Shown: positions 33,298 through 44,970 of the stretch, in pieces
Layout of the letters: each line of letters opens with the position of its first letter
Numbering within the stretch: the first letter of the stretch is position 1
Assembly (NCBI RefSeq): GCF_037392515.1
Contig: NC_090280.1
Location: 18,664,001-18,728,000 of the forward strand
Length of the DNA stretch: 64,000 bases
Reading direction: 5' to 3'
DNA from: Haliotis asinina
Taxonomy: Eukaryota; Mollusca; Gastropoda; Lepetellida; Haliotidae
The notes under the pieces: generated by a model
What the model saw: only the letters and a program-made list of their open reading frames with translations
Database searches by the model: none
Told to the model about the DNA's origin: nothing
Made by a program: the position numbers and the translations under genes

Positions 33298-34611
33298 AAT
33301 AGGATGTGTACATTACTGAACACAGAGAATGGAGACCGGGGAAATGTCTGGAAATCTTGTCACAGTTGAACATGTCTTCTACTTCGCAATGTGCAGCAAC
33401 GTTCTGAACACCAGTAATCCCTTATATCTGTTCATGAAAACAGCCTGCTCACTTTGGGACTAAAAGTGTGAGGGATTAAAAATGTACCCATCAAGTGTAT
33501 ATGTATGCAGAAATGTCAGTGGTCATATGATGAAAGTCAGTTGCAATGCCAATGTAAGTAAATCTGCGTGTGCTCTGAAATGTCCGATGTGATGTGCAAG
33601 CGATGTGGTGACGTTATAGAATAATAGGAGGTGTCCATCCGTGTCTTGACCAAAATACCGTACGGGGTCAAACATCGCCGTAGACAGTAATGAACCTGCC
33701 CACGTAACACAACATAATATATTAACTCACTCACAGTTGTACTTTACTTTACGAATACCAGTTTGCAGTGAAAATATTCAAACACGTTCTTTCAGGTTGG
33801 TGGTTTTTTTCTATCAGACAACAAACTGCAGAACACTTTCAACATTTGCATATAATTTATTAGAATTATGTTCAGTGTTTGCTTTTGTATTCTTTTTTGT
33901 GTAATGTGTTGGTTGCGTCGCGTTGGTAATGTTTTTTCCCTTGTGAGGGGTCATCTGATTACCTGAGAGAAGTTGACCTGTATCATAAATTGCAGTTTTG
34001 TAAAGGGAATAACGCCTGGTTTTGTATTTGATGCTATGACATTTTTTTCTGTTTTTAAATGGTAGTGAAATGAAAATGTGTTTTTGAAACAAAACAATTT
34101 TGGACCATGGACTTATAAGACAATAAATACAAACTTGGTCTCATCACTGTAGCTGGAATAATGCCGATGTGACGTGAAGCGCAACTCAACGCAACACATA
34201 AGAAATAAACATATGGTATTTCGTTCGAACCATACTGTGTGTTTAAATTGTAATTATACAAAATTAATATTACAGTGGGCTGCCTCTAGCTCTCTTTGGG
34301 GGTGTGACCGTGTTGAGTGGGAGTGAAATTGTTTTACTTGCTTCTGTGTAGGTTATGACCGTTTAGCAAATTTCATACACATATAAAGATGAATAAATAT
34401 GACTACACCAACATAGCATGTTTCTGAACTACTCCTCCGTCAAAACCTTGGGTGTATGTGTATTCATTACATGATAGAATGACAATTAGTTTTAGAAATA
34501 TGTACATATGAATATATACTTGCTGCAGTCAAGGCGATGGGTGTTCAAACAAAGTGCAGAAACTTACACATAACACAGGAAGGAACACACACACACTTAC
34601 ACTTACACGCA

Positions 34612-34648
<37 letters not shown>

Positions 34649-34714
34649 ATGCAAATAATACACACTGACCAAATACTCTCTGTCAAAGGGAAAGCACGTA
34701 AGTGCCAAAACCTA
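33298..34714. other. Intergenic region between FREP-B and FREP-C
   Basis: This is the paralogue of 13808-15150. It includes the LINE/SINE-like tail at 34147-34199 and a CA microsatellite at 34585-34647. No gene is seen. Confidence 0.5.
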
Positions 34715-34945
34715 CAAAGCTAGTTTTAAGTTTACCAGATTTTAAAAGCATACTATTTTTGTTCTTTTAAAGTTGGCTAAATATTTTTTTTACAAACGCC
34801 AGCGTCTGAAGGGATGATGTAAATCCAGCTAGGGTTTGTTTTAGATTTAATTACTAGTTATATATGTATATCTGTGATATTCTAGTTGCTTCACTGACAC
34901 AACATGGCTGATATAATACCAAAGTGACATCAAATTTTAACTACA
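34715..34945 (+). mobile_element. I-clade LINE 3' UTR fragment
   Basis: The sequence corresponds to 15155-15365 in block 1, with GCGTCTGAAGGGATGATGTA and ATGGCTGATATAATACC. The terminal CT microsatellite of block 1 is missing here. Confidence 0.6.
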
Positions 34946-35712
34946 TTTATTGACACCAGTACCAACAACAGCGATGTCAGTTGCAAATGTGTTGACTTTT
35001 GTCAAAGCGCACCTTCCAATCAGTTGGGGGAATAAACACCATGCATATGACACATGTTCGCTAAATACAAGATTGTTGTTTTTCTAATACAGGATATTAA
35101 TCATCTCAAAACACCAAGCGTGTTATACTCCAACTGTCGTGCAGATATATGCAGAACAACGCTCAGAATCACAGCCCTGAAATAAATTATTTGAATTAAC
35201 AAGCTACATGTTCAGGCAAGAGGTCGGACTTTCATGGATGCAGTTTTAACACCTGAGATTCCTTGCCAGTAAATTGCTTTACTGTACAAACGATTGAGTT
35301 CTGCCTGTTTGCATGATTTGTACCACCAAGAACCTCTGTTGCTGACTGCACAGTTACCTCTATGAGTATCAAGATCCAGATTCTTTGCAGAGAATCGGGT
35401 GTTGTACAACATTTTGTCTCCTGAAAATACCCGAAGATAAAGTCCTAGTCTACTGTATGAACTGTATAGACAATGTTAGCTGGGCGATCACACTGCTGTC
35501 TTTGGTTATGACGCACTGTGGATAGTTTCAGCGACAACCCTTGGAAAAATACATATGCACCAAGACAGTCTTGATTAGCTCCCCTGATGAACAGACACAC
35601 AGTTCACTGCAGAGCAAAGAAATTTTGAAAAATAACAAATCGAAGAAGTGTACATGGACGAAGGGTGGTGCAGGAAGTAAGTACTACTTCAGAGATTGAA
35701 TTCTAAGGGGAA

Positions 35713-36981
35713 ATGACCGATCTTCAGACCTACAGAGCTAGGATTGGACTTTTCATCCACCCGCCTGGGTCACGACAGGTGAGCCATGTCGCCATTGACT
35801 CGGAGTACACACGATACACGTCTTCTTCGGATATGCCGCTCCGGGTATCGGTATGCCTTATACTGCTGACCCTACATCTACTGATGTCTACGTTGGTAAT
35901 CAGGGGCCTAGACCACTATATATCTAATGAACGCAGGCTCTTAACCTCGCATTCTTTAGAACACAACTGTGTTTACAGTCGTGACGTCACAGATCACCTA
36001 ACGCTGAGCACTGAAGCGTATCATATATGCAGCATGCAACCATCTCGTGGATCAGTCACATCAGCAAGTGTGATCAGGCTGCAAATCATCTTATCAAATG
36101 ATGTCGAAACCAACCCAGGCCCAGTTGACCTGAATGATCTAAAATCCATGAAAACTGACATTTTATCTGAATTGAAGGATTTTAGGCTACTTATGACTAA
36201 AGAAATGACATCCATGAATAACAAACTCAGTAATCTCTCAGACAAGTGTTCCACACTAGAAACTCTTGTGTCTGATCTTCACAATGACATAGACTGGGTT
36301 TCTGGCGAGCAGTCATCTATCTATAACGATATAGATGCCTTGCAATGTAGGCTCGATTTCGTCGAGAGTAAGCTGGAGGCGCAAGGCACTGATTTAGATA
36401 GGCTTGAAGCCTTTAGTCGTAGAGACAACGTTGTATTCTACGGTGTACCCGAAAGTGATAATGAATCCTTTGACTCCTGTAAAGTAAAGGTTGTTAATCT
36501 CCTAAATGAGCACGTTACGGAAAAGGAATGGCAACGTGGTGACATTATACGTGCGCATCGTATTGGTGCCAAGGTGGACAGACAAACCAAACCGAGACCA
36601 CTTATGGCAAAATTTGCGAGCAGTGATGACAAGATTGAAACTCTGCGACATCGGGATCATTTCCGAAGGTCCAACATCGGCGTTGCCAACGACCTAGCTA
36701 AACAGCAGCGACAGAAGTTGTCTGAACTGAAAACTAAAGGTTTGTTCGGTTATTTTAAGAATGGCCAACTATTCACAAAACCACTCCGTTCTTACATACA
36801 CGACAAGGGGCGGAGATTGGCTCGCCCCCGAACAACGCCCTCCACATCCGGGATTCCACCCCCAGCCACGAACGTGACCTCAAATGAAGGCCACGACAGC
36901 CAAGACGCAGCTACAACTGCCCCAGGGGAGACGTTGAGGTCACGTGACCTCCTACCACACAAAATGATGGACGAGGCATAG
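35713..36981 (+). CDS. LINE ORF1 protein with 2A-like motif (422 aa)
   Basis: Residues 41-63 are hydrophobic (LRVSVCLILLTLHLLMSTLV), like a signal or membrane segment. At 128-137 is SNDVETNPGP, a fit to the 2A ribosome-skipping consensus D-(V/I)-E-x-N-P-G-P. Skipping would release residues 1-136 from the rest. A coiled coil follows (about 150-225, LDRLEAFSRRDN at its end), then an RRM-like ORF1 domain with VVFYGVPESDNE, IIRAHRIGAK and RPLMAKFAS, and a Pro/Thr-rich tail. The 2A motif is known in some LINE ORF1 proteins of animals and trypanosomes. Function in this copy is not shown. Confidence 0.82.
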   Translation: MTDLQTYRARIGLFIHPPGSRQVSHVAIDSEYTRYTSSSDMPLRVSVCLILLTLHLLMSTLVIRGLDHYISNERRLLTSHSLEHNCVYSRDVTDHLTLSTEAYHICSMQPSRGSVTSASVIRLQIILSNDVETNPGPVDLNDLKSMKTDILSELKDFRLLMTKEMTSMNNKLSNLSDKCSTLETLVSDLHNDIDWVSGEQSSIYNDIDALQCRLDFVESKLEAQGTDLDRLEAFSRRDNVVFYGVPESDNESFDSCKVKVVNLLNEHVTEKEWQRGDIIRAHRIGAKVDRQTKPRPLMAKFASSDDKIETLRHRDHFRRSNIGVANDLAKQQRQKLSELKTKGLFGYFKNGQLFTKPLRSYIHDKGRRLARPRTTPSTSGIPPPATNVTSNEGHDSQDAATTAPGETLRSRDLLPHKMMDEA

Positions 36982-37029
36982 GGAGGCGGTCGGGCCCCAA
37001 CAGTCGACACCCACTCCCCAGGTGCTACT

Positions 37030-40000
37030 ACTTCCTCATGTGTTAAACAATTGCCTATCCTTATTTGGAATATAGACGGTTTAAGGTCAAAAATTAATGA
37101 TAAAGGATTTATTGATTTCTTATCGAAATTCGACATAGTATGTCTCTTGGAAACATTTCTTGATAAAGTGATAAATATCCCCCGACTTTCTGCTTATGAT
37201 GTTTATGTTGCAAATGCTCGTAGACTAGCTAGTGCGGGTAGACTATCAGGCGGTGTTTACATGCTAATTCATAAATCTACTGCTAAACACTGCCTACACT
37301 TGAACCTAGGTATACCAAATGTCATTGGCATCAGACTAGATAAATCTTTGACAAGAATGAGTAAGGACCTTGTACTGCTAGGAATGTATATACCCCCCAC
37401 TGGCTCTCCCTTCTACCTCACCACAGATCACCTGACAGCCGTAGACGAGGTAGAACACACAGCGCAGACGGCAGCTTTGAGACTGTAATGTGCGGAGACC
37501 TTAACGCACGGGTCGGGCTTAGTAACAACCCCCCTGAGACAGTTGACCAGCCGGGGATCGACAGAGAAGCGTTTCCCGAGGAGGAAAGTGTACCTCTCGA
37601 TCCGAGAAGCTCATGTGATTTAGCTGTAAATACCTTAGGGAGAAAATTACTTGACCTTTGTTTTACTCATAATTTGTACATATGTAATGGTAGATGCGCG
37701 GGAGATAGGGAGGGGAACTTTACTTATATATCAGAAGCTGGTTCGAGCGTTAATGACTATTTCATTGCATCTGTAAATATTCATTTACATTGTGAATACT
37801 TAACGGTGCACTCGAGAGTTGAATCGAAGCACATGCCTGTTAGTTTGATGTTAAACTTTGATGCAGATGTGACTGCACCTGTAGGTAGCGGTGGTGGTAA
37901 GGATAATGAAGGTTCAACTCAATATATATGGAACACAGAAAATGAACAAACGTTTCTAGACACACTGTGTGAGCGCCTACCGGCTCTTGATGATTTAGTA
38001 GATTTAGTTAATATTGATGTTAATAACGCACTTGATCTATTTGTCAAACACGTTTTGAAATCGGCAGATGTGTTTAAAAATACACCCTATAAGCAATCTA
38101 AAGGTGGATTCTATACTAGCAGATGTCAGTATGCTAAGCGAGAGGCTAAAAGAGAACTTAGGCGTTATAGAAACACTAAATCAGCCATCAGTAGACGTAA
38201 ATACTGTGAACTGAGGAATAATTATAAATATGAATGTAGAAAAGCTAAGGTCTCATTTCAGCAAAAGAAAAGTTCTAAGTTAAAATCTTCCATCCATAAC
38301 ACTTCTGCGTTCTGGAAAGAGCTGAGAAGTCTGAATGATACAAAGAGCCCACGTTGTCCACTAGACAAATCTTTACTGTATAATCAATTTAAAGGGTTGT
38401 TCACACCTAGAAATCTAGCTGACGATACCACTGAGAATGATGTTTTCTGTCCTGATGTGAACATTCCTTTAAATGATATTGATAGCTATATTCTTGAGTC
38501 TTCTATCACTGATGAGGAAATATGTTCATGTCTTTCCCATCTGAAAAATGGCAAGTCAGCGGGTAGTGATGGTGTAATTACTGAGCTGTTGAAATCATCT
38601 AAGCATGTTATTATGCCCTTTTTAAAGGTATTGTTTAATAAGATTTTTGATACAGGCGTTTGTCCCATGGCTTGGACGAAAGCAATAGTTATTCCTTTAC
38701 ATAAAAAGGGCGATCGCAAAAACCCAGATAATTACAGAGGGATTTCAATACTGTGCATATTAAGTAAATTATATACGTCCATTTTAAATGTCCGCATCAG
38801 AACCTGGGCAAATATAAGGAGTAAAATTCCCGAAACACAAGCTGGTTTTAGACAAGGGTACTCTACGATTGATCATATTTTTACTTTACATGGTGCTATA
38901 GAAAAATGTCTAATTAAGAAAAGGAAAAAGTTATATGTTGCCTGATTTTAGAAAAGCCTTTGACTCAATTGACCGTCCTAAGTTATACAAGTGCTTATTC
39001 AAATCTGGTCTTCAGGGGAAAATGCTATCTGCTATCATGGGTATATATAGTTCAGTAACAGCTTGTGTTAGAGGTTATAATGGGTATACTGAATATTTTG
39101 ATTGTCCAATTGGTTTAAAGCAAGGTTGTGTTCTTAGCCCCGTATTGTTTTCCTTTTTCATTAATGGATTATCAGATGACATATCTAGATATGGCAAATA
39201 TGGAGTGCAGTTATTTCCCGACCTATTAGGAATAATGTTACTTATGTTTGCAGATGATGTTGTTCTTATATCTGATACAATTACAGGCTTACAGAATCAA
39301 CTTAATATACTGCACATTTACGCTGAATATTCAAGTCTAGAGGTAAATGTAGACAAGACAAATATAGTTGTTTTTAGAAGGGGAGGGCGCTTAGCAAGGA
39401 ATGAAAAGTGGTTTTTAAATGGCCAGCCAATAACAACATTAAGTACTTATAAATATCTGGGAGTTGTATTTTCGTCAACATTCAAAATGAGTAATTGCAT
39501 CACTGATTTAGCATTGAGGGGCAAGCGGGCCTTAATGGAAGTATTAAGTAATTTAAATGGAATTGGAATAATAGACCCCAGTGTGTACTTCAAAATTTTT
39601 GATGCCCAGATACAGCCGATGTTACTGTACGGAGCAGAAATCTGGGGAATGCATAGATTTTATGAAATAGAAAAGGTCCATTTATTAGCCTGCAAACGTT
39701 TCTTGAATGTCAGCCCTCAAACACCCACTGCTATTGTATATGGCGAATGTGGAAACGCATTGTGTAAAACTGTGAAATATTGGGTAAAGGTTATTCATAT
39801 GCATGAAGATAGAATCCCCTTGAAAGTGTACAAAATGCAAGTGTATTACGATAACTGTGGCTACAAGACATATGCTTCTTATATAAGAGAAATACTTTTT
39901 GCACATGGGTTTGGTTACGTCTGGATGTCCCAGACAGTTGGTGACGCAGCTTTATTTTTAAGTAGATTCAAGACTGTTGCAATCAATATATTTTTTCAAT

Positions 40001-40419
40001 CATGGAACAGTACATTGAATAACAGTTCACGATACCATATGTACCGTGAGTTTAAAAGTCTGTTAACTCCAGAAAAATATTTATCATGTATATTGGACAA
40101 AAAGTTTCGAAATATTTTGACCAAATTCCGATGTGGATTATTAAGGCTAAAGTATAATGAAAGTAGATGGTTGAATGTAGAGGTTGCTGAACGTAGTTGC
40201 CCTCTGTGTAATCTAGGTGTAGAAGACGAGTACCATTTCATCTTTATATGTACTGAATATAACGCACTAAGATTAAAATACTTGCCATGTATATATCAGA
40301 AACAACCAAACTACTATAAATTTAAGTCTCTGTTATCAACGAACAATGAGACAACTTTAAGAAATTTATGTAAATATATCTATCATGCTTATAAAAGCAG
40401 GACAATCAAACTCCAATAA
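37030..40419 (+). pseudogene. LINE ORF2 endonuclease-reverse transcriptase, two frame breaks
   Basis: The open parts are 37051-37488, 37488-38945 and 38935-40419. The first holds the endonuclease start (IWNIDGLRSK, LLETFL). The second has CGDLNARVG, GSSVNDYFIAS, the fingers (NGKSAGSDGV, PDNYRGISIL) and QAGFRQGYST. The third has FRKAFDSIDR, GLKQGCVLSP and MFADDVVLIS, then thumb and a Cys-rich end (CPLCNLGVEDEYHF). One frame change lies before CGDLNAR. The second lies where LYVAF-DFRKAF is expected and a few bases are missing. Both are single small indels, so the copy is fairly young but cannot make a whole ORF2 protein. Confidence 0.85.
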
Positions 40420-41956
40420 TTTTTCTTCAAACCACAGGTTCGTACATTTTAACCATATATTTACATTTGTGTGTATATATGTTTATATCACAATGTTATA
40501 TTTATAGTGACAAGAATCTGTTAATACAATCCACATGTACCATTAATATGTATACCCTGTAATAATTAACTTATATTTGTAACAATTGCGTGTATATTGT
40601 ATATGGGCCTGTGACCTACGTACGGAATAAAAATACTTGACTTGACCAAGACCATGTGTATGTACTTGTGACGATTGTCATCATGAGCGAGATATACTCA
40701 ACAGCTGTTTTCATCACCAGGTGATGACCCAATTTATGATTACATAGCACTCTAGTATTGTCTTCTTATGACACTAGATAAGAAACTTATGATAAAGTAC
40801 TTCAAATATACATGGACATAAAATGTATCTATGAATCAATGTGCATTCGACCAGTGAAAACCCTTGTAAATACTGGTCTTCAGCAACCTATACTTGAGGA
40901 AAGAGTACATAAATAGGATCGAGAGGTCAATCTAGCTTACGTGGTTGATGGATATCTACGCTTTTCATGGTCAAAGAAAATCAACGCTCATTATATAAAC
41001 CACTGGATTCAGGAAATTCAGTATGCCATAGCGGTGATTGACCTCATCGAATACAAAATATAAAATATACCGGAGGCCATAATGCAATAGAACTGCTGTG
41101 CCGACAGAATACATCCAATAAAATCTGTATTAGTCAATCTAGGTGCCCGGTAGACTTTTTCGCCGTTGATGACTGATATCACAGAGGCATGAGGCTGACA
41201 TAACTTTAGGCCAGAGTGCACACTTAATGGCCAGTGTAATGTGTTATCGGTATTGCAATGGCGATTTCAGCATTATAGGTTTGGAACCCCTAGACAGGTC
41301 TCTAGGATAGGAGCCCGCCTACACTAACATCCATATCTACTGTACTGCTGTAATACACATGCAGACTAGCAACATCTTGTAACTTAAACTGCATGTCAGA
41401 TGCTCACAGCAGTCCCCGAGTAGTTCCCTATGAAGAGAGTGTAGAACTCCGACATACTGCCCAGATGGAAGCTGTTGTATTCGGCATAGAAATGCCTTCC
41501 TGATTTGTTCACCAGGTCGATCCTCAGTACATAGGCTTTCTCCTTCGTCAGTCTGTGTGTCTTCTCATTTCTTGAAATATGACCACAGTGTGCATTTTCC
41601 CGATGTCCCTGGGACCCCAATCACACACATTTTGATATCAAACCTCACCATCGTTGATACATAGGCGACACGCCTGTATCGAGGAGGCGAGTGAACGAGT
41701 ACAACAAAACATTGAGTATTGCACTATTACAGTAACACCAAACTCACTTTGAATCAATTGCGCAATGTGAGGAATGCAGTCCATGAGTAAAACGTGTCGA
41801 CCAGTAAGGTTAGTGTTCACACACAGACACACAACCCAACTCAGACGTGCGTTTTAGAAGAACAGTTTACATATTTTATGAGATCTATTTCAACAGTCTT
41901 CCTTTTCAAAGTCCGCTTCAATAACAGTGTGGCTGCCTCTTCGCTCTCACAAATAA

Positions 41957-42128
41957 AGGTTCGGTGGGGAGGCCATGTGGTTAAAGTCTTCGCTCGTCAC
42001 GCCGAACATCCGGGTTCGATTCCTCACATGGGAACTCTGTGTGATGCCCGTTTCTGGTGTTCCCCGCCGTGATATTGCTGGAATACTGATAAAAGCGGCG
42101 ATAACCTAACCTCACTCACTCTCTCACT
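41957..42128 (+). mobile_element. tRNA-derived SINE
   Basis: A box-like TGTGGTTAAAG (41976-41986) and B box GGTTCGATTCC (42013-42023) form a pol III promoter of tRNA type. The 3' end reads GATATTGCTGGAATACTG...GCGGCGATAA and then ACTCACTCTCTC, the same tail as the other SINE family and the I-clade LINE. It lies in a FREP-C intron. Confidence 0.75.
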
Positions 42129-43786
42129 TACATATAAATCGAAACTAGTTTGTCTTGAACATCCATAACGACTGTTTTCTTTCCATAGCAGTCATAGACA
42201 CAGACAAAACAATTATTGGTATACAATTTGAAAGTATGACATACCAGGATGACACAGACGTAGAACAATGTCATGGATATAGGAACCGATAATCGTTCTC
42301 TGGAAGAATTAATTTTTGTGCGCTTGACCGTGTTGAATTCTCCATCATAACAGTTACATATTTCACTGTGAAAACAGTTAAGGATGTTTTTACCATTTTT
42401 CAAACATTGCTGTTAAAATAACTTTTTAATTGATGAATTCTGTAATTTGTAGACAGATATATGTTAATGACTGGTAGTTAAGATTAGTAACGTGGATTGT
42501 GTTCCTGCCCTTCATTGACAAGTTATAATTTATATAATTATATTACCATTAATTACTATGTATAACAAATAACTGTTCTCGTGCTCATACGGTCATATGT
42601 AACTCACTCATATTTTTGTAGTCACCAAGCCAGAACTCTCGGGTGAGGTTTTCATGTATTCAAATCAATTCCGATAGAAATCTTCTGCCCAGTCCAGTCT
42701 GCTTTGAAACACCTGTATATTCAAAATAGAAGTCACATTGTGCTTATATTGAGATATATGACACATTAACATTACACATTAAGACTGAATGAAGAATTGT
42801 CATGCTGCAGAGATTGTCTGGAACTTACCAGCCATCCTTCGCCATGTTGAGTCATGACACAGTAGGCCAGAAAATGGCCCTTCCCATCTGTCGGTAAATT
42901 CCGTCCTCAGCTTGGAGAAACTCATCCAGAATGCTCCTACAATCTGTTCGATGTGAAGTATATTTGGGATTATTGTAGTAATGTGTCATTTATATAACGT
43001 TTCTCTCACACTCAACGTATATGCACCACTTTAAATAGAGAATGCTTCCTTCGGAATCAGTCTTTCTTACCTTATATATGAACAATAAACCTCTACGTTA
43101 AATCCTCAAACCATTTACTATCTTAAAGATACGTTTGCTATAATCGATGTGTCATCACTGGTATCAAATGGACATTTGACTGATACTGACAGCAGAAGCC
43201 GATAGCCGATATTCCCAGAAAAATTAATTCAGTGTTGGTAGACATTTAGAAGAAAAAAATGTACAAACATGGGTTACCCAAATGAGTCGTGGATATTACA
43301 GAATATGCAGTGTGTGCAATCACACAGAAAACAAGGTGCATATTAAGTTTAAGAACTCGAGAAAGTTGTATGTCATTTTAGGGAGACAGTGAACGTTGCA
43401 ACCCTCATCAAACAACTTTAGAGGGAGAGTCATGTAACACTCAAAGAGCACGTGCGGCAACACCTAAAACACACATTGGAAATCTATAATGTTAAGCTTA
43501 GGTAGCAAGAGAGAGTGGGTTAAACTTCTTTTCTACTACTTATTGTGCAGCACACGAAGATTATGACATGTTGGAGATGAGTATTTGGAACAGCCTCCAC
43601 CAGTGGTTGAAAAACATCGGCTTCGAGTTGTCAGAGGACAAAACTGACATGGCTTCGAAGTCATCAGTGCCACTGCTTTCTATCCTACTCAGTACTCACC
43701 ACTGCGCAAGTCCGTGTTCCCACAGATTTCATCCCAGAAAGCCAGGAAGCTATCCATGGACGTCTTAAAAGTGTCGTAGTTGTCCA

Positions 43787-44370
43787 CAGTCTAAGTAAAC
43801 TTAGTCTCAGTGTATTTCGTTACACTCCATCACCGAGTCTAACAAAACCCTGTAGAATGTCGCGTCAGGTAACCTTTCAGCGACCAATGACCGTCCAGTC
43901 AAACGCGAGGCGATTAAATAGATTTACAGTAACCAATCAGACAACGGCTACTATCTAGGGATCGGAGGGACTTTCAAAATATTCAGGTCACTGACACAGA
44001 TCTCTCCACAAACACAAATCCGCATATAACACAATCATTTGACCCGCTTTGGGGTTTCTGCTGACATGGGTAACATTTGCTAATATTTCCACAAGATGAC
44101 ATCCTTGAATATTGCCAAAAACACCATTTTCAGCGACTGTTTACTCACTGTTGTCATGGTTGTACGTGTACATCACCCGGAATCGTTCAGGTACGAACCT
44201 TTTCGAGATAAAATGTTCAGAAGGTGTCTGCGAATGTGCACTTTCGCGATTTGGTAAGCTGTGTTGTGATTGGTCAATCAAAGGTTACCTGACGCGACCT
44301 CCCATAACGTTTTGTTAGACTCAGTAGTGAAGTGTAACAAAAAGTACTGAGGATAATTTTACTTAGACTG
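43787..44370. mobile_element. Mutator-like MITE in the FREP-C leader exon
   Basis: The ends are CAGTCTAAGTAAA and its inverse, and the inverted similarity extends about 100 bp inwards (GTTACACT...GAGTCTAACAAAA...GTCGCGTCAGGTAACCTTT). TAGTTGTCCA is duplicated on both sides (43777-43786 and 44371-44380). Long inverted repeats and a 10-bp duplication point to the Mutator group. The interior has no transposase. Confidence 0.88.
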
Positions 44371-44529
44371 TAGTTGTCCAGAGCCTGACAGTAGTCGCCG
44401 GATATTTTAGCATATCCACAAGCAACCAGCAACACTACACACAGACATAGTCGGAACACCATGCTGTTTTGACAGTCTTTTCTTCGTGGACTGTATGTCA
44501 TCCGAGTTAATGTGTGCTTGAGTGTGGAG

Positions 44530-44544
44530 TACTATATATCTATA
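44530..44544 (-). promoter_or_regulatory. TATA box of FREP-C (one change)
   Basis: TATAGATATATAGTA stands where FREP-A and FREP-B have TATAAATATATAGTA. The conserved upstream block is at 44738-44756 with several changes. Confidence 0.5.
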
Positions 44545-44970
44545 GGCATGCCTCACACTTGAAACTCTGCTTCCAAATAATCTGCTCTTATAACAGAACT
44601 GTGATTCACACAGTGGTAACCATATGCTGCATTACACGCATAGTGGTACTTGTACATTGACCTGACAAACAATACCAAGTGAAGTGGACCTCTGTTGTAA
44701 GTAAAGGAAGTCATCATCCTGGTTCCCTCTGGTATCTTTCTGCTTGTGGTAAACACACGTGTCTGGCACTTATCTAACTGCACATACCTAAGATTTGAGT
44801 AATACTTGTACAATCATTGTGAATGATTTAAAGAACGAATACACTCAATTTTTCGTACTGTTTTTACCACGGCAAATGAAAAACTTCTGGTTAGTCATAA
44901 ACGGAACACCATTTTCTATAACAAAACTTGTGGTTAATTAATGCCAAACGCTTAAAAGTTGCTAAAAAGC

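Larger units (their letters stand above)
35567..40644 (+). mobile_element. CR1/L2-like LINE, near full length, with 2A-like ORF1
   Basis: The element is flanked by ACCAAGAC at 35559-35566 and 40645-40652, and the empty site occurs in block 1 (ACCAAGAC near 16575). It has a 146-bp 5' UTR, ORF1, ORF2 in three frames, and a 3' end of AATAAAAATACTTGACTTG. The clade is judged from the sequence pattern and short tandem 3' end, and could be another member of the Jockey/CR1 group. Confidence 0.85.
29528..41925. repeat. Segmental duplication, block 2
   Basis: Partner of 11300-18045. It contains the 5' half of FREP-B, the intergenic region and the 3' half of FREP-C. Two insertions not in block 1 account for most of the extra length: mariner 32013-33295 and the CR1-like LINE 35567-40644. 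The empty sites in block 1 are at 13806-13807 (TA) and near 16570. Confidence 0.85.
35212..44462 (-). pseudogene. FREP-C: fibrinogen-related pseudogene
   Basis: All five FREP exons can be placed: leader 43700-44462 (split by a 584-bp MITE), 42829-42943, 42626-42712, 41407-41570 and 35212-35420. The damage I can see is as follows. The MITE lies inside the leader codons. Exons 2 and 3 each carry a 10-bp deletion (115 for 125 bp, 87 for 97 bp). Both splice sites of exon 4 are altered (acceptor CAGG to CAAG, donor GGTATG replaced by GTGAGC one base early). The last exon is open (LDLDTHRGNCAV, WWYKSC, SMKVRP) and nearly identical to FREP-B. The intron before it holds a complete CR1-like LINE. It can no longer make a FREP, though the sequence may serve as a donor for gene conversion. 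Confidence 0.85.
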
